From positions 372,001-436,000 of the forward strand of contig QJPP01001441.1 of NCBI GenBank assembly GCA_003996215.1: a stretch of DNA of 64,000 nt, given 5' to 3'. This document shows, in pieces, positions 1-9,828 of this stretch. The position numbers and the translations under genes were made by a program. The notes beneath the pieces are model-generated. The model saw only the letters and a list, made by a program, of their open reading frames with translations, ran no database searches and was not told the origin of the DNA. Source of the stretch: Jaltomata sinuosa (lineage: Eukaryota; Streptophyta; Magnoliopsida; Solanales; Solanaceae). Positions within the stretch are counted from its first letter, which is position 1; each line of letters begins with the position of its first letter.

Positions 1-760
1 TTATTACTAACCTTGTTTTCTCATTTTATAGGTAGTTACCAAGGAGGTATAAGGCATCATGTCATCCATAGCCTCAGATACATATGATGATGACATGGAA
101 AGCTATGCTTGTAGCAATAGAGGCTACAATTCTAATGGTGAAGTCTATGAAGGCTATGATGGAGCCAACGAGGACTACGCCTTTAAATATGATGGCGAAT
201 CCTATGAGGGCTATGATGGTCCATATGATCATAAAGAAAATGGTGTATAAAGATACTACTCCAAAGGCTAATATGAGGCAAGTGCTCATGGATCGTTTGA
301 TGAATAGGAAGGAGTAGAAGAACCTTATAATAAATATCATAGTGATGGTGAACGTTCTCACACTACACACCATGGTTATGTATGTGGCATGAGGTATAAC
401 ACTTTCTCACACATACCTTGTGAATCATTTGATTAAAGTTCTTGTTGAAATGGAGGTTGTGAGGTTGAATTTTATACCTCATCTTGTACTACTTCCTATC
501 CTAATCAAATAAACATGAGTGTATGTGTTGAAATAAGTAGGAGTTGTCCGAAGGATGATGGTATATGGGTATTTCCTACTTTTAGGAGTACCATGTCTCA
601 TACTTCTTATCTTAATGATAATGTGTCTTATTTGCAGTATGGAGATGGCATTAGAGAAAGTAAAGGGAATCTAAGGTTCCAAGATAGGCATGACCCGGAG
701 AGGCAAATTCTTGGAACAAGAGTGAATGTTTATGGTAGTATGGGGTATGATCTTGTACTT
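1..760 (+). pseudogene. G1 retrotransposon gag/protease-linker remnant (5' part)
   Basis: This is the decayed coding region of the outer G-family Ty3/gypsy element (G1). Its first piece (59-250) is acidic and rich in Tyr, Gly and Asp, with two copies of a YEGYDG motif. Stops and frame changes follow, and a frame from 515 to 760 stays open up to the LTR at 761. That frame resumes without shift at 1587 once the LTR and one target-site copy are removed, so the segment is the N-terminal neighbour of the aspartic protease rather than an independent gene. No CCHC knuckle or gag core is visible. The true start lies left of the window. The retroelement origin is fairly sure; a gag assignment for the YDG-rich part is inference. 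Confidence 0.55.
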
Positions 761-1586
761 TGATATGATATCGCCCAATTATGTTCATGTTAGGCCTATA
801 CTTCAAGGTCTAGACAAGAGGATCCAAGCCACACTCACCCTTGGAGCACAAAAGGGGGCTTGGAAGAGCCACATTACACTCCAAGTAAAGAAATTCCATA
901 TTTCGATGATCCCGTGGAGCAAAAAAGAGGCTTCCACTGAAACTGCCCAGTGGTGCAACCCAAGTACGACACACACATCAGCTGGTGCAAAATACGCATC
1001 AACTTTGTACCTTAAGGTGCGACCAGCATAATAGATGGTGCGTTCAACACTTCAAACGCACCTTCAGCCGCACTAGACCCATCATAGGCCCATTTTGAAG
1101 TTATACAAGGTCTCTTTTGGGCTTTGATATAATAACTATAAATGGGGGTTACCTTCCCTTTTATCTCCTTAGTTGTTGATTGATATGGAATTATCTCTTT
1201 GAGAGTTTTAGCTTGTTAGCTTGGGTGGATTCCCAATTAGTTAATGTAGTGTAGAAAATTTATTGGGTGGATTCCTAATAGTCTATTGGGTGGATTCATA
1301 ATAGGTTAGGTGAGTGATTAAGGGTGGATTCCCTTGGTTGCTTGACAACATCTTTTGCTTGAATTTTACAAGAGAATACTCATTTGTGGATTCAATAGAG
1401 TAATTTTGCCTTGTTGATTCGAGTTGTATTATCGTTTGGATATTGTAATCTATTGGGAGGTGAGGGTATAAATTCCCTTATTGCCCATAATTGCAATTTC
1501 TTAGTGTTAATTTGCATACCTTTTGTTTATTTCAATTCTGCTTTGGATTTCGAATTAGTTTCCCTAATCGAGTTCTTATCATACAT
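756..1586 (+). mobile_element. G-family solo LTR (G0) with target-site duplication
   Basis: A complete LTR of 821 bp spans 761-1581. It starts TGATATGATATCG and ends TTCTTATCA, and is flanked by TACTT (756-760) and TACAT (1582-1586), a 4-of-5 target-site duplication. Its left half aligns with the LTRs at 22059 and 51884. It has a TATA box (TATAAATG, 1137-1144) and several GGGTGGATTCC direct repeats downstream. No internal element sequence accompanies it, so it is best read as a solo LTR left by LTR-LTR recombination. Removing it with one target copy rejoins the protease frame exactly. Confidence 0.8.
1137..1144 (+). promoter_or_regulatory. LTR TATA box (G0)
   Basis: TATAAATG lies about 20 bp downstream of a TTTTGGGC motif. 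The same pairing of a TTTTGGGC-type box and a TATA box occurs in the LTRs at 22059, 24225, 25448 and 58344, which supports it as the U3 core promoter. Confidence 0.55.
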
Positions 1587-2146
1587 GATGACCATAGTTT
1601 TACAAACTTCATCACCCCTAAAGTGGTTGAGTGGTTAAAACTACCTTGTATTATGAGAGAAAATCTTTATCCTGTTCGAAGAGGATATTGGGTTGATAGA
1701 TATGTGAAGGTACTCTTTTCACTTGGCGAATATCAAGAGGAGGTTTTGTGTGATATGGTTCCTATGGATACATATATATGAGTTTGGGAATTCCTTGGTT
1801 CCAAAGTCATAGGATTTTCCACGCAGAAAATTGGTACAAATATGTGGCAAACAAACAAGGGAAACTTCTCTTACCACCAATAAGCCCTAAAGAAACAAGT
1901 GCAAGTGAACCACTCCCGAATTTGCAAGAAGTTCATACTAATGCGAGCAAAGAATGTGCTTCAATAAGGCAAGAATTTTCTTTAGTAAGGCACAAATGTG
2001 CTTCAATAGAGGAACAATTGAACAAGAGCTACCAAGTGTATGAAACCTGTAGATCTAAGGAGTTTCAAGCAAACGAGGCGAAGCCTTTTGAAGATGAACC
2101 TAAGGAGTTGCTAGTGGAAGAAAAGTAAGCTACTCCTTGTGATGAT
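1587..2146 (+). pseudogene. G1 retroviral-type aspartic protease remnant
   Basis: The translation resembles the pol-encoded aspartic protease of plant Ty3/gypsy elements: a DDHSFTN stretch where DGGSxTN is expected, then VVEWLKLP, a VLFSLGEYQEEVLCDMVPM block, and, after a frame change near 1778, a GIPW segment in place of LGRPW and a PPISPKE tail. The catalytic DSG/DGG triad reads DDH, so the enzyme would be inactive. A frame change (1491-1781 frame to 1778-2128 frame) and a stop at 2126-2128 break it. The downstream frame continues without shift at 19603 beyond the ATH insertion, which identifies 19603-22058 as the rest of the same element. The family call rests on recalled motif order. Confidence 0.65.
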
Positions 2147-3653
2147 TGATAAGTCGGTAATTTACCAACTTATTGAGACTTTATCCATGAATTATTGCTA
2201 TGTTTTGAATAGAATTAGAGGTTCTTATGTCATTTATTGACGTCTATGTAGGTACTTATGATCAATGATGGAAAATAAGGAAATGGATCCAAAAAGAGCT
2301 TAAAAGGAGTGAAGGGTGAAGTGATCAGAAAAGATGGAGATTCTGCCCTAAGATGTGATGCCCGTGCGACAAGCACAAGCTATTGTGTGGAATGCACCTA
2401 CACAGCATAGAGCCATAAAAGTCACTGAAGAATCTGCTAAGGGGTGCGGTCGTTGTGTGACGCGCACAACTCATGGTGCGAACCACACCTCCTTCGCATG
2501 AAGCCTCCAATATTAGCTGAAGTCTCTGGTACAATTGAAGACAGTGTGCGACGTACATATCATGACATGCAAACCGAACATCGCGTTGCACACCACCCGA
2601 AGGGCAATTTTTTCCAGAAAATTATTAACGTTTTGGGAAAGTATAAATAGCCAATTTAGGCACAATTGTAAAAAGATCCTTCAGCCCTGAATATTGGCAA
2701 TTAATTTTAGCTTTGAGAAGAAGTTTTTCTCTCCAAGAAGAAGAGGGTTTCAATCCATTCTCTCTTCAAAATCTTGGTTAACCATTTGTGTACAAAAACT
2801 GAGCTTAGAACTTGAAATTACACTTGAATGAAGAGGAATGTGGTGTACCCATTTGGTATATCTCTTTCCTTTATTATGAGTAGCTAATTTCAAGTATCTA
2901 GGGATGTGTTGATGATGGGTGCTTGACAAATGGGTGTGGATGTTTTTAATTCTTGCTTATAATTTCTTATTTGACATAGGTCTAGTAGTTTCACCAAGTT
3001 TTAATCCTAAAATTGGTGGTTTCAAACATTAATTTTCATTACTTTACTATGTTGTTGCTTGAAATAGAATTTCATAGTTTTGGATGTGAAATTACTAGTG
3101 GGAACTTGGGACTCCATTTATATTTGAGGCTAGAAATAGCTCATATCAACGGAATCACCCATTTAAGGGTCTAAGCTAGAGATAGTGTGACATCCCCAAG
3201 ATTGATCTTGGTTATTTGATGATTTAATCGACAGTGCTCTAATGGAGATTATCGGATACATGGTTGTTGATCAAGAGATAAACAATTCATACCCATGACC
3301 AAGGCTACCTATGTCAATGAGTGAGAATAAGTGTGAATAGACAAACACCTTATCCCATATTAAAGCCCCATCGGATACACATCCCTAGTCGTCTACTCTC
3401 ATTTGTACACCTGTTTTACTTTACTGTCTTGGTTGAATTGGATTTTTGTGACAAAATTCCCAATTTCCCCAATCCTTTACTTTCTTGCATCTAAACACTT
3501 ACTCTCTTAGTGAAGTCGCTTCTATACAATCATCATTGTGCTATCTATAATTCTCTGTGGGTATGACCCCGATATCCGTTGGGTACTTATAAATTTGTTT
3601 TGCTTGACGATCGTTGAAACTCCTCATAGGATAGTACATTTTAGCATTTATCA
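2147..3653 (+). repeat. ATH 5' LTR, copy 1
   Basis: The LTR runs from TGATAAGTC to TTTATCA and aligns end to end with 18092-19597 and 47619-49125. A TATA box (TATAAATA) lies at 2642-2649, so transcription would start near 2675. The U3 part contains GTGCGACAAGCAC (2364-2376) and related palindromes. The left breakpoint of the large tandem duplication falls inside this LTR at 2696/2697. Confidence 0.92.
2642..2649 (+). promoter_or_regulatory. ATH LTR TATA box (copy 1, 5' LTR)
   Basis: TATAAATA is matched by TATAAAAA at 18586 and TATAAAA at 48114 in the sister LTRs, always followed by a CCAATTTAGGCACAATTG stretch. Its position and conservation fit the U3 core promoter. Confidence 0.6.
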
Positions 3654-3657
3654 TATA

Positions 3658-3675
3658 TGGCGCTGTTGCCGGGGA
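3658..3675 (+). other. ATH primer-binding site (tRNA-Asp)
   Basis: TGGCGCTGTTGCCGGGGA lies 4 bp after the 5' LTR. It is complementary to the 3' end of plant tRNA-Asp with one mismatch (CTG for CCG). Athila-lineage elements commonly use tRNA-Asp, which supports the lineage call. Confidence 0.85.
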
Positions 3676-3779
3676 CTTGAGTTGATAGCTATTTTTTATT
3701 GTGGATTTGAAATCACTTAGAGAGTGCTTGTTCTTTTATTTTTGTTTGTTGTTTGTGTTATGATTGAGCAGGCTAGCCT

Positions 3780-4720
3780 ATGAACGAGGCCAATGACAAT
3801 GAGAGCTTTGACAACTTTATGGATTCCAACCTGCTGAGCCTATGATGCAAGGGGCTATGGGTGCAATTTGCAGACCCCCATGGTGGGAAATGTTGTCTTT
3901 CACGTGACTTGCACCATGCTCCACTTGATCCAAATTAAGGGCCTATTTGGTGGAGCAGCGTATGAAGATGCCAACCGACATATTTGGAATTTTGTGGAGA
4001 TTTACCAACCATACATTATTCAAAACATCTCCCAAGAATCAATCTGATTGCGCCTATTCCCCTTTGGTTAAGGTTCAAAAAGAAGCTTGTCTTGTGTATG
4101 AACTATGAGTTATTGGACAACGTATTACTCCAAAGTTTCTATCGGTCATTGAACTCTATGAATAAGTCGGTGGCTAATAACCTTGGAGGTGGAACCTTCA
4201 TGGACTTATAATTTCCCATTGCCTCGACTTTGTTAGAGCAAATGAAAAAGACCAATCAAGCTTGGTATATGAGAGAAGCGGATGTGCCAACATTAGGAAC
4301 GCCCTCAACCATATTGACCAATGAAATGAGAAAAAGGGATGAGGAGTGGGATGAGACAATGTCCAAGATGATGACTCAAATTGACTTGATGTCCTGGTGT
4401 GAAAGCTGTGAATGCTGTGAGTACACCAAAAATCAAAGAGAGTGATGATGAGCTGATGACAGTTGTCGATGGTAAACTGTTCTTTGTATCGGCAGGTTCT
4501 CATCTCGGGTATTATCTCCCAAGGGAAGACCAAGGTTGGATACGAGATAAATAAAGGGACGGAAATTGGTAGGATAGAGACAAAGATGGTGATCTCTTTA
4601 ATCACTAGAGATCAAATCCATATATACCTACGCTTCCATCACCAATCCAAAGAATGACTGATTTAAGGTAGTATCATTGAGCTGCAACATTAAATCAAGC
4701 GCTTCTTGGGAGGTAACCCC
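3780..4720 (+). pseudogene. ATH gag, copy 1 (deleted and frameshifted)
   Basis: This is a remnant of an Athila-type gag capsid gene. An ATG at 3780 opens a short frame (MNEANDNESFDNFMDSN). After a stop the capsid-like part reads in another frame, with VGNVVFHVTCTML, KGLFGGAAYEDAN and HIWNFVEIYQP near 3890-4015. Relative to copy 2, 178 bp are deleted at 4063-4065, between two TTT trinucleotides, and a further 250 bp or so near 4632. The part after 4065 still shows NKSVANNLGGGTFMDL. No zinc knuckle is seen. The gag homology is by recalled motifs of Solanaceae Athila gag. A T-rich tract ending in GAGCAG just before the ATG resembles a 3' splice site. Confidence 0.75.
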
Positions 4721-5184
4721 AGTTTCATTACTTTGTTTTTGGTTATCTTTTGTTGTTTTTGGTGTGTTTTTAGGGAATGCATGGAGTAGAAAAATTGACA
4801 AGTGAAAAAAGGATAAAAAAAAAGGGCTATGAAGAAGACTGTGCAGACCACATGAGCCATTGTGTGTGTCGCATGGCTCACCGCACACCAAAATAGAAGG
4901 CTTGGGAGAAAATGGAAATATTGGAGGCAATGTGCGCTAGGCCGTGCGGACCGCACGAGCCCAAGTTCACATCACACCTCTATCGCATGGCAAACCCGAT
5001 GCCTGGGTACAACCAGGGGAGAAAAAAATGTGATGTGTGACACTCCATGCGGTCTGCACCAAGGCTGGTGCAAATCGCATGTCGCGGCGCACCAAAGGTA
5101 AAATTGAATTTTAATTGATCTAACCCATTGACCGACCCGACCCAGAGATGACCCGGGTGACGTTTTTTTTTTAAAAAAAAACCG
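4721..5184 (+). other. ATH non-coding spacer with GTGCG-N3-CGCAC palindromes (copy 1)
   Basis: No coding frame is credible here. The stretch holds GC-rich short palindromes including GTGCGGACCGCAC (4944-4956) and several half sites between 4845 and 5095, and it ends in a poly-T/poly-A run (5164-5181). Where an Athila element would carry protease, reverse transcriptase and integrase, none of these is present. Confidence 0.6.
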
Positions 5185-6500
5185 CCACCCATCTTCTCTT
5201 TCACCATATTTTCACTCCAACTCTCAAAATTCTCTCCCAAAACCTTCTACAAATCCTCCTACTTCTCCCAAAATCTTCTCTCCTCTCACCCAACCATCTC
5301 CACCTCTCCACCACCATTGCCGCCAGTCATTTCTCCGGGCTAGTCAATTTGGTCACCATTGTTGCACTCCAAAAAGCTTCAATTTTCACTTCTCTCTGCC
5401 TAATCTTCACTTGTGGTAAGTTCCTCGACGTTAAATACTTGTTTTTGTGAAGGTTGGGAACTTATATTGTGAAACATGCTTAACAGAATTGCCATGTTGA
5501 TTTTGGGTTAGATCCGAAAATTTGGGTCCCCAATTTTTAGTTGTTTTGATAATTTTGCTTAGTATCAACTTGGTAGAACTTGAATTTTGTTAATGATTAT
5601 TGATTGGTAGTGCTTTTTAGCCTCGAAATCTGAGTTTTGGGTAAAGTCTGAGTAACCCACTTTTGATTAACGAATGAGTTAGCTCGATGATAGATTGGGT
5701 GACGTCATTTTTAAGGGCAAATCATCATTTGCCCTAAGGTTTTTCTAAAATTTAATTGTTGGGGCTGAATTTCGTTCCTTGTATTCCCATGGTTCTTTGT
5801 TGAATATTATCTTTGGGTGTATGATGTTGTAAGGGAAGGGATCAATTGTTGGTAAATTTGTTGGTGCCTATTGTTGCAAGTGAGAGCTTGATGTTCCCGA
5901 TGATAGACGGGGTAACATCCATCTTAAGGGAAGTCGTTAAATTATTTTCTTTCTTGGTGTTTTTGTTAATGGAAATTCGGGGAACTGTGAGTACCCGGAA
6001 GTGTATGGACATGATATCTCTTTGCCCCCTTGTTAATATTGTTGGTTTGTTGCATAGTTCCAAGTGCCTAAGCGCATCTTTCTCTACGGATCATATGCGT
6101 AATTTACAAGAAAACAAGGAACCAAAAATTCTAATTGTGCCTTTGTGCGTTTCGCATGTGATGCATAGATCTTAATGTGCGGGTCACACAAGGCATCGCA
6201 CCATGTTGAAAAAGAAAGCCAATCACTGCTTCAAGGGGCAAAACATGGTGCGATGCGCACTTTGGTTGGTGCGGAATGCACCAGTTTTGCACCTCAATAA
6301 AAAATCCCTGTAGGATTCTGTTAGCTCATACGACAACACATGTGATGCGCACTCCTTTTGGAGCATTCCACATGTAGTTTGCACAAGCCATCAATCACCT
6401 ACTTTGTTTTTCTAGTATTTTGCATTCCAACCTTTTTAGCTTGTTAACTTCTTTGTAGATTTTATTTTTGTTTTTCGCTCTCAATCTCTGTATGCAGAAT
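5185..6500 (+). promoter_or_regulatory. Leader of ATH ORF2: pyrimidine-rich exon plus probable intron (5416-6497)
   Basis: 5185-5415 is a C/T-rich strand typical of a plant 5' untranslated exon, with many TCTCC and CCACC runs. It ends in a strong donor, GTG|GTAAGTTCC, with GT at 5416-5417. The following 1.08 kb is T-rich and ends in a pyrimidine-biased stretch and acceptor TATGCAG (AG at 6496-6497). The next ATG (6501) opens ORF2 three bases downstream. Copy 2 keeps both sites (29709-29710 and 30777-30778) and a 1070-bp interval. The intron is inferred from splice signals and ORF position only. The late intron also carries GTGCGATGCGCAC (6248-6260). Confidence 0.6.
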
Positions 6501-7171
6501 ATGTCTTCTAGAAAGAGAAACACAGGAGGCCAACAAACACAATTGTCTGCCGCAGAAGAAGTAAGACTTTGATTCGGGGTGGAAGGCATGAAAGCCTTCT
6601 TTAAGCGAGACAAAAATAGAACCTTCAATGTGGAGAAGAGTTTTAACCTGGGAGAAGTTGGGGGTGACCTTCCCAACATGCACCATTAATTTGCTGATCA
6701 AAAGTGGCAACCATTTTAAGATGTTCCCGTTGGGTATTATGAGGAAATAGTTCACGAATTCTTCGTGGCCTATCAAGCCACATAGGATTCCAAAGGCTAC
6801 AAAGGGATCAAGGAGAAGTTCCCTAACTTGGATTCACTTGTCGTTTGGGTCAAGAAAGTTTATGTAACCCCAGCTGCTATTAATGCCATCTACTAGGGTC
6901 ACCCAATTGCACTTGCCCCAACACTCTTAGCTAGGTTGGATGCGGAGAAAAAGCCTTATCGTGAAATGGCCCTTGTCATTACTCAGGGGGTCCCTATTTG
7001 GCCTACTATGGGGGGAGACATTCCAAGGAAGTCCTTGATCTTCGAAGCTCATCTTTTGTATGATCTTGTTTGCAATTGTTTCTTGCCTTCCCAAAATGAT
7101 CAGAAAATAATTCAAGATGGGGCCATTTTGGTTGTGACTATTATAATGGGGGAGCATGTAAATTTTGGGGA
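6501..7171 (+). pseudogene. ATH ORF2, 5' half, copy 1 (putative plant transposon-protein domain)
   Basis: ORF2 begins MSSRKRNTGG and runs, with stops, to the TEK-1 insertion. Recognisable blocks are QLSAAEE, FNLGEVGGDLPN, DSKGYKGIKEKFPNLDSLV, VTPAAINAIY and GVPIWPTMGGDIPRKSLIFE. These match my recollection of the domain called 'putative plant transposon protein' that is frequent in Solanaceae repeats. Stops after AAEEVRL, NMHH and INAIY also occur in copy 2 and so predate the duplication. The gene sits where Athila elements carry an env-like ORF, downstream of the missing pol. Its function is unknown. The domain name does not imply a DNA transposase. Confidence 0.6.
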
Positions 7172-8010
7172 TGCCATGCCCCGAGGTTACCCCCTAGATC
7201 TAACACGGGACTTGGAACCACAAGGATCCCAAGATAACCCTTGGTCATAGTATTCTCAAGCATGTAAAGGAAAATAGAACAGAAGCATCATAAAGAAATC
7301 CGAAATAGGGAGACATATCATAAATAGAGAGTCGAATAGGAAATACAACTCCAAGATCACCTCATAACATCTATGTCTGAAAGCCTCTAAAACTAGCATA
7401 AGGAGTTGATGGGAAAATACCCCAACTAACTCAATAATCTAAAAGGAAAGGAGACATCGGAAAGCCAGAATAAAGCCTAGTCCTTGCACTATGAGGACTC
7501 ACCAAAGCTGAGCGTGAGTGGCCGGGAACTCTACCCACGAAGCTATGAAGGGACAACTGAATCTACATCATCAAAGGATGCAACACAATATGCGTTAGTA
7601 CTATGGAATGTACTAAGTATGTGAGCAATGCATAAATAGAGTGAAACATGCTTTAAAATGTATTTAGGTAAATCCATGCATAGTAAAGATCATGAGAAGA
7701 TATAATAGTGGAAATAAAATCATAAGGCAAAATCCAACTTCAAGATGATGTTTCATAAGAAAGTTCATAAAGCCTAGAAAACATGAAAACATAACATACG
7801 AGAGTTTCTGATAACCGACATGAGACCAAGTGAGCTACATGGAATGTAACTTTATAACCCCAGTTAGCAAAGCTGACTTTGAACCCTGCAAAGGAACAAG
7901 TCACCATACCCAACTATTTAACCCTAGTTGGCAAAGTTGTCCTATGCCCCGCTAAGGCAAGGACAACATACATAAAGACGTGGATCCACTCTCAAAAGCC
8001 TTTAAGGCAC

Positions 8011-8037
8011 ATATCATATCATATCATATCATATCAT
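8011..8037. repeat. (ATATC)n microsatellite
   Basis: About five ATATC units occur in tandem inside LTR A. The sister LTRs have two or three units at the equivalent place (near 13400, 37010 and 42850). Confidence 0.85.
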
Positions 8038-8147
8038 GACCTACGCTGACAACGTAGTTTATGGGACTAAGGGTACTCTCACCCCGTTCTCTCGATGCTA
8101 AATACTACTCCCAAAACATGCATACATATAGCTCATAATCATGAAGG

Positions 8148-8209
8148 CATACTCTCATGCAAAATCTTATTCGTAGGGGCATACTCTCATGCCAAATCTT
8201 ATTCATAAA
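8148..8209. repeat. 32-bp LTR minisatellite, 2 units
   Basis: The unit begins CATACTCTCATGCCAAATC. Two units are present here, against three in LTR B and four in LTRs C, D and E. Confidence 0.85.
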
Positions 8210-9383
8210 CATGAAAACACATCGGGTATCAGGCAACATTCATATCATAGTTCATAAATCTTAGCATAGCCATAATTCAAAGACATACTTTTCTTTCTAA
8301 ATTCATACTTGAAGAATTTGACATGCAATTTCATAAATTCATAAAGGCCATGATATCTAATCATGCAAAGTTTCTCTTAAAAACATGCAATTTCATAGTT
8401 TCATGATATAGATCAACTTTCATGCTTGGGAATTTAAAACCAATAAGAGAATCATACTTAAATCATGAGTAATCAAGAGAAAATCATAAATTTAAACATA
8501 TAAACTGATTTCATAAACTTTCCCCTATTTTAGATCAAAACCCTAGTTTCATGAGTTCATAAATCAAAATAAGAATTGGCCTTAATATCATGAATAAGAA
8601 ACCACTCATAAAACTCAAGCAAAATAATGCAATTTAGAGTTAGAATCCATAGAAGAATCGTGAGGAAACAATTTTAGAAGGACCCATAAGAATTGAGTAC
8701 GAACCTTAGTTTAGAAATCCATAAGTTCAATTTAGAAGATTGGGGTTTTCTGAATAAGGGTGAAGGAATCCTTTATTGAATACCCACATACCATAGGTGA
8801 AGATAACCCAATTCAATGGAAAAGACTTAGGAGACTTGACTTGGAGCTTGGATACTTTCAGTGGATCCCTTGCTATGGAGCTTGAAACCCTGTCTTGAAG
8901 TTTGAGAGGATGAAAATCTTTTTTTTTCCTCTCTTGAAACTTGTTTGGAAGAATGGGAGATAACTTATGCCAAGTGGGAATAAGAACCATTCTAAATAGG
9001 CTTAAAATGACCTAGTATAGGAGTTAAAATAGTGGAAAATTACAAAAATACCCCTGGACTTAAGCTTGGAAAAACTGATGAAATGACTCGGATTCAGGGA
9101 TTCCGGGTTAGTGTACGGACCGTCAAAGTGAATGACGGACCGTCAGTTGATCCGTGATTTTAGAAATCACTTTTGAGAGCCTACTGGAACTCCATTCCAT
9201 GACTTACAGGATGGTCCGTCATTTAAAATGACTACCCGTTAAGTCACTCGTGGAATCTAGGGAAGAAAAGCTGATTTTTGACAAACCACGGGTCAATTTA
9301 CGGACTGTTGTTTTGATCTATGGGCCGTCAACCAAACAGTGGTTCTAAAAATGAAAATTTCAGTGTTGAGTCAGCAATAACGG

Positions 9384-9463
9384 TTCAAAGTATGGACCCG
9401 TCATTCAAAGTACGGACCCGTCGTTCAAAGTACGGACCCGTCGTTCAAAGTACGGACCCGTCA
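9384..9463. repeat. 20-bp U3 tandem repeat (ACGGACCCGTCGTTCAAAGT)
   Basis: About four tandem units of 20 bp lie in the U3 part of LTR A. Equivalent arrays are near 14747-14826 (LTR B) and 44271-44350 (LTR E). LTRs C and D have lost the region by deletion. Confidence 0.85.
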
Positions 9464-9812
9464 TCCAATCCGTCATCACTGATAGCACTGCAGTAAACTG
9501 TCCATAACATTTTACTTAGGGCTCGGATTAATACGGGGTTTATGGAGTTGGAAAGATAATTCGAATACCTTTAATTTGGTGTGTACTAGTCCACCTAACT
9601 CTTTATATTTTAGGAGAAATCATTGTTTGAAGTTGACCCTAGTTTAGTCTTATAAGAAAACTCATTTGGTTGAGGTGTTTTCAACTTATCTAGGTTATAG
9701 GAGTCTCTTATGAACATGATTCATATCCAAAGCACTCACAACACTAGGGAAATGATCATTAGACTCATCGAAAAAAGTTCGGGTATTAGCTTAGGATTTC
9801 TGGAGTGTTACA

Positions 9813-9828
9813 ATATCCCCCCCTTGGG
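9813..9828 (-). other. TEK-1 polypurine tract
   Basis: The minus strand reads CAAGGGGGGGATAT directly before the 3' LTR start TGTAACAC. This is the normal plus-strand primer position for a minus-oriented element. Confidence 0.8.

Larger units (their letters stand above)
7172..9812 (-). repeat. TEK-1 LTR A (3' LTR)
   Basis: On the plus strand the LTR reads TGCCATGCCCCGAGG to GGAGTGTTACA. It contains an ATATC pentamer run (8011-8037), two units of a 32-bp repeat (8148-8209) and about four units of a 20-bp repeat (9384-9463). On the minus strand a GGTATGTGGGTATTC motif near 8780-8795 resembles a splice donor conserved in all Tekay LTRs here. Confidence 0.88.

Noticed and set aside
41..61. AAGGAGGT about 10 bases before an ATG at 59, like a bacterial ribosome binding site
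   Set aside because: The surroundings are plant retrotransposons with tRNA-Asp and tRNA-Met primer sites; the match is chance.
59..250. Tyr-Gly-Asp-rich short ORF as an independent plant gene
   Set aside because: It belongs to the same decayed retroelement region whose frame leads into the protease; no promoter or terminator separates it.
74..373. Hydrophobic 99-codon frame on the minus strand
   Set aside because: It is antisense to the YDG-rich region; a low-complexity GAT/ATG-rich strand gives such a frame automatically.
3658..3675. tRNA-Asp gene fragment
   Set aside because: Only the 18-base complement of the tRNA end is present next to an LTR; this is a primer-binding site.
4198..4605. 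135-codon minus-strand frame
   Set aside because: It is antisense to ATH gag; the equivalent in copy 2 (28222-28473) is shorter and broken.
6501..7171. DNA transposase gene
   Set aside because: The recalled domain name contains 'transposon protein', but the context is an LTR element and no DDE motif or terminal inverted repeats are seen.
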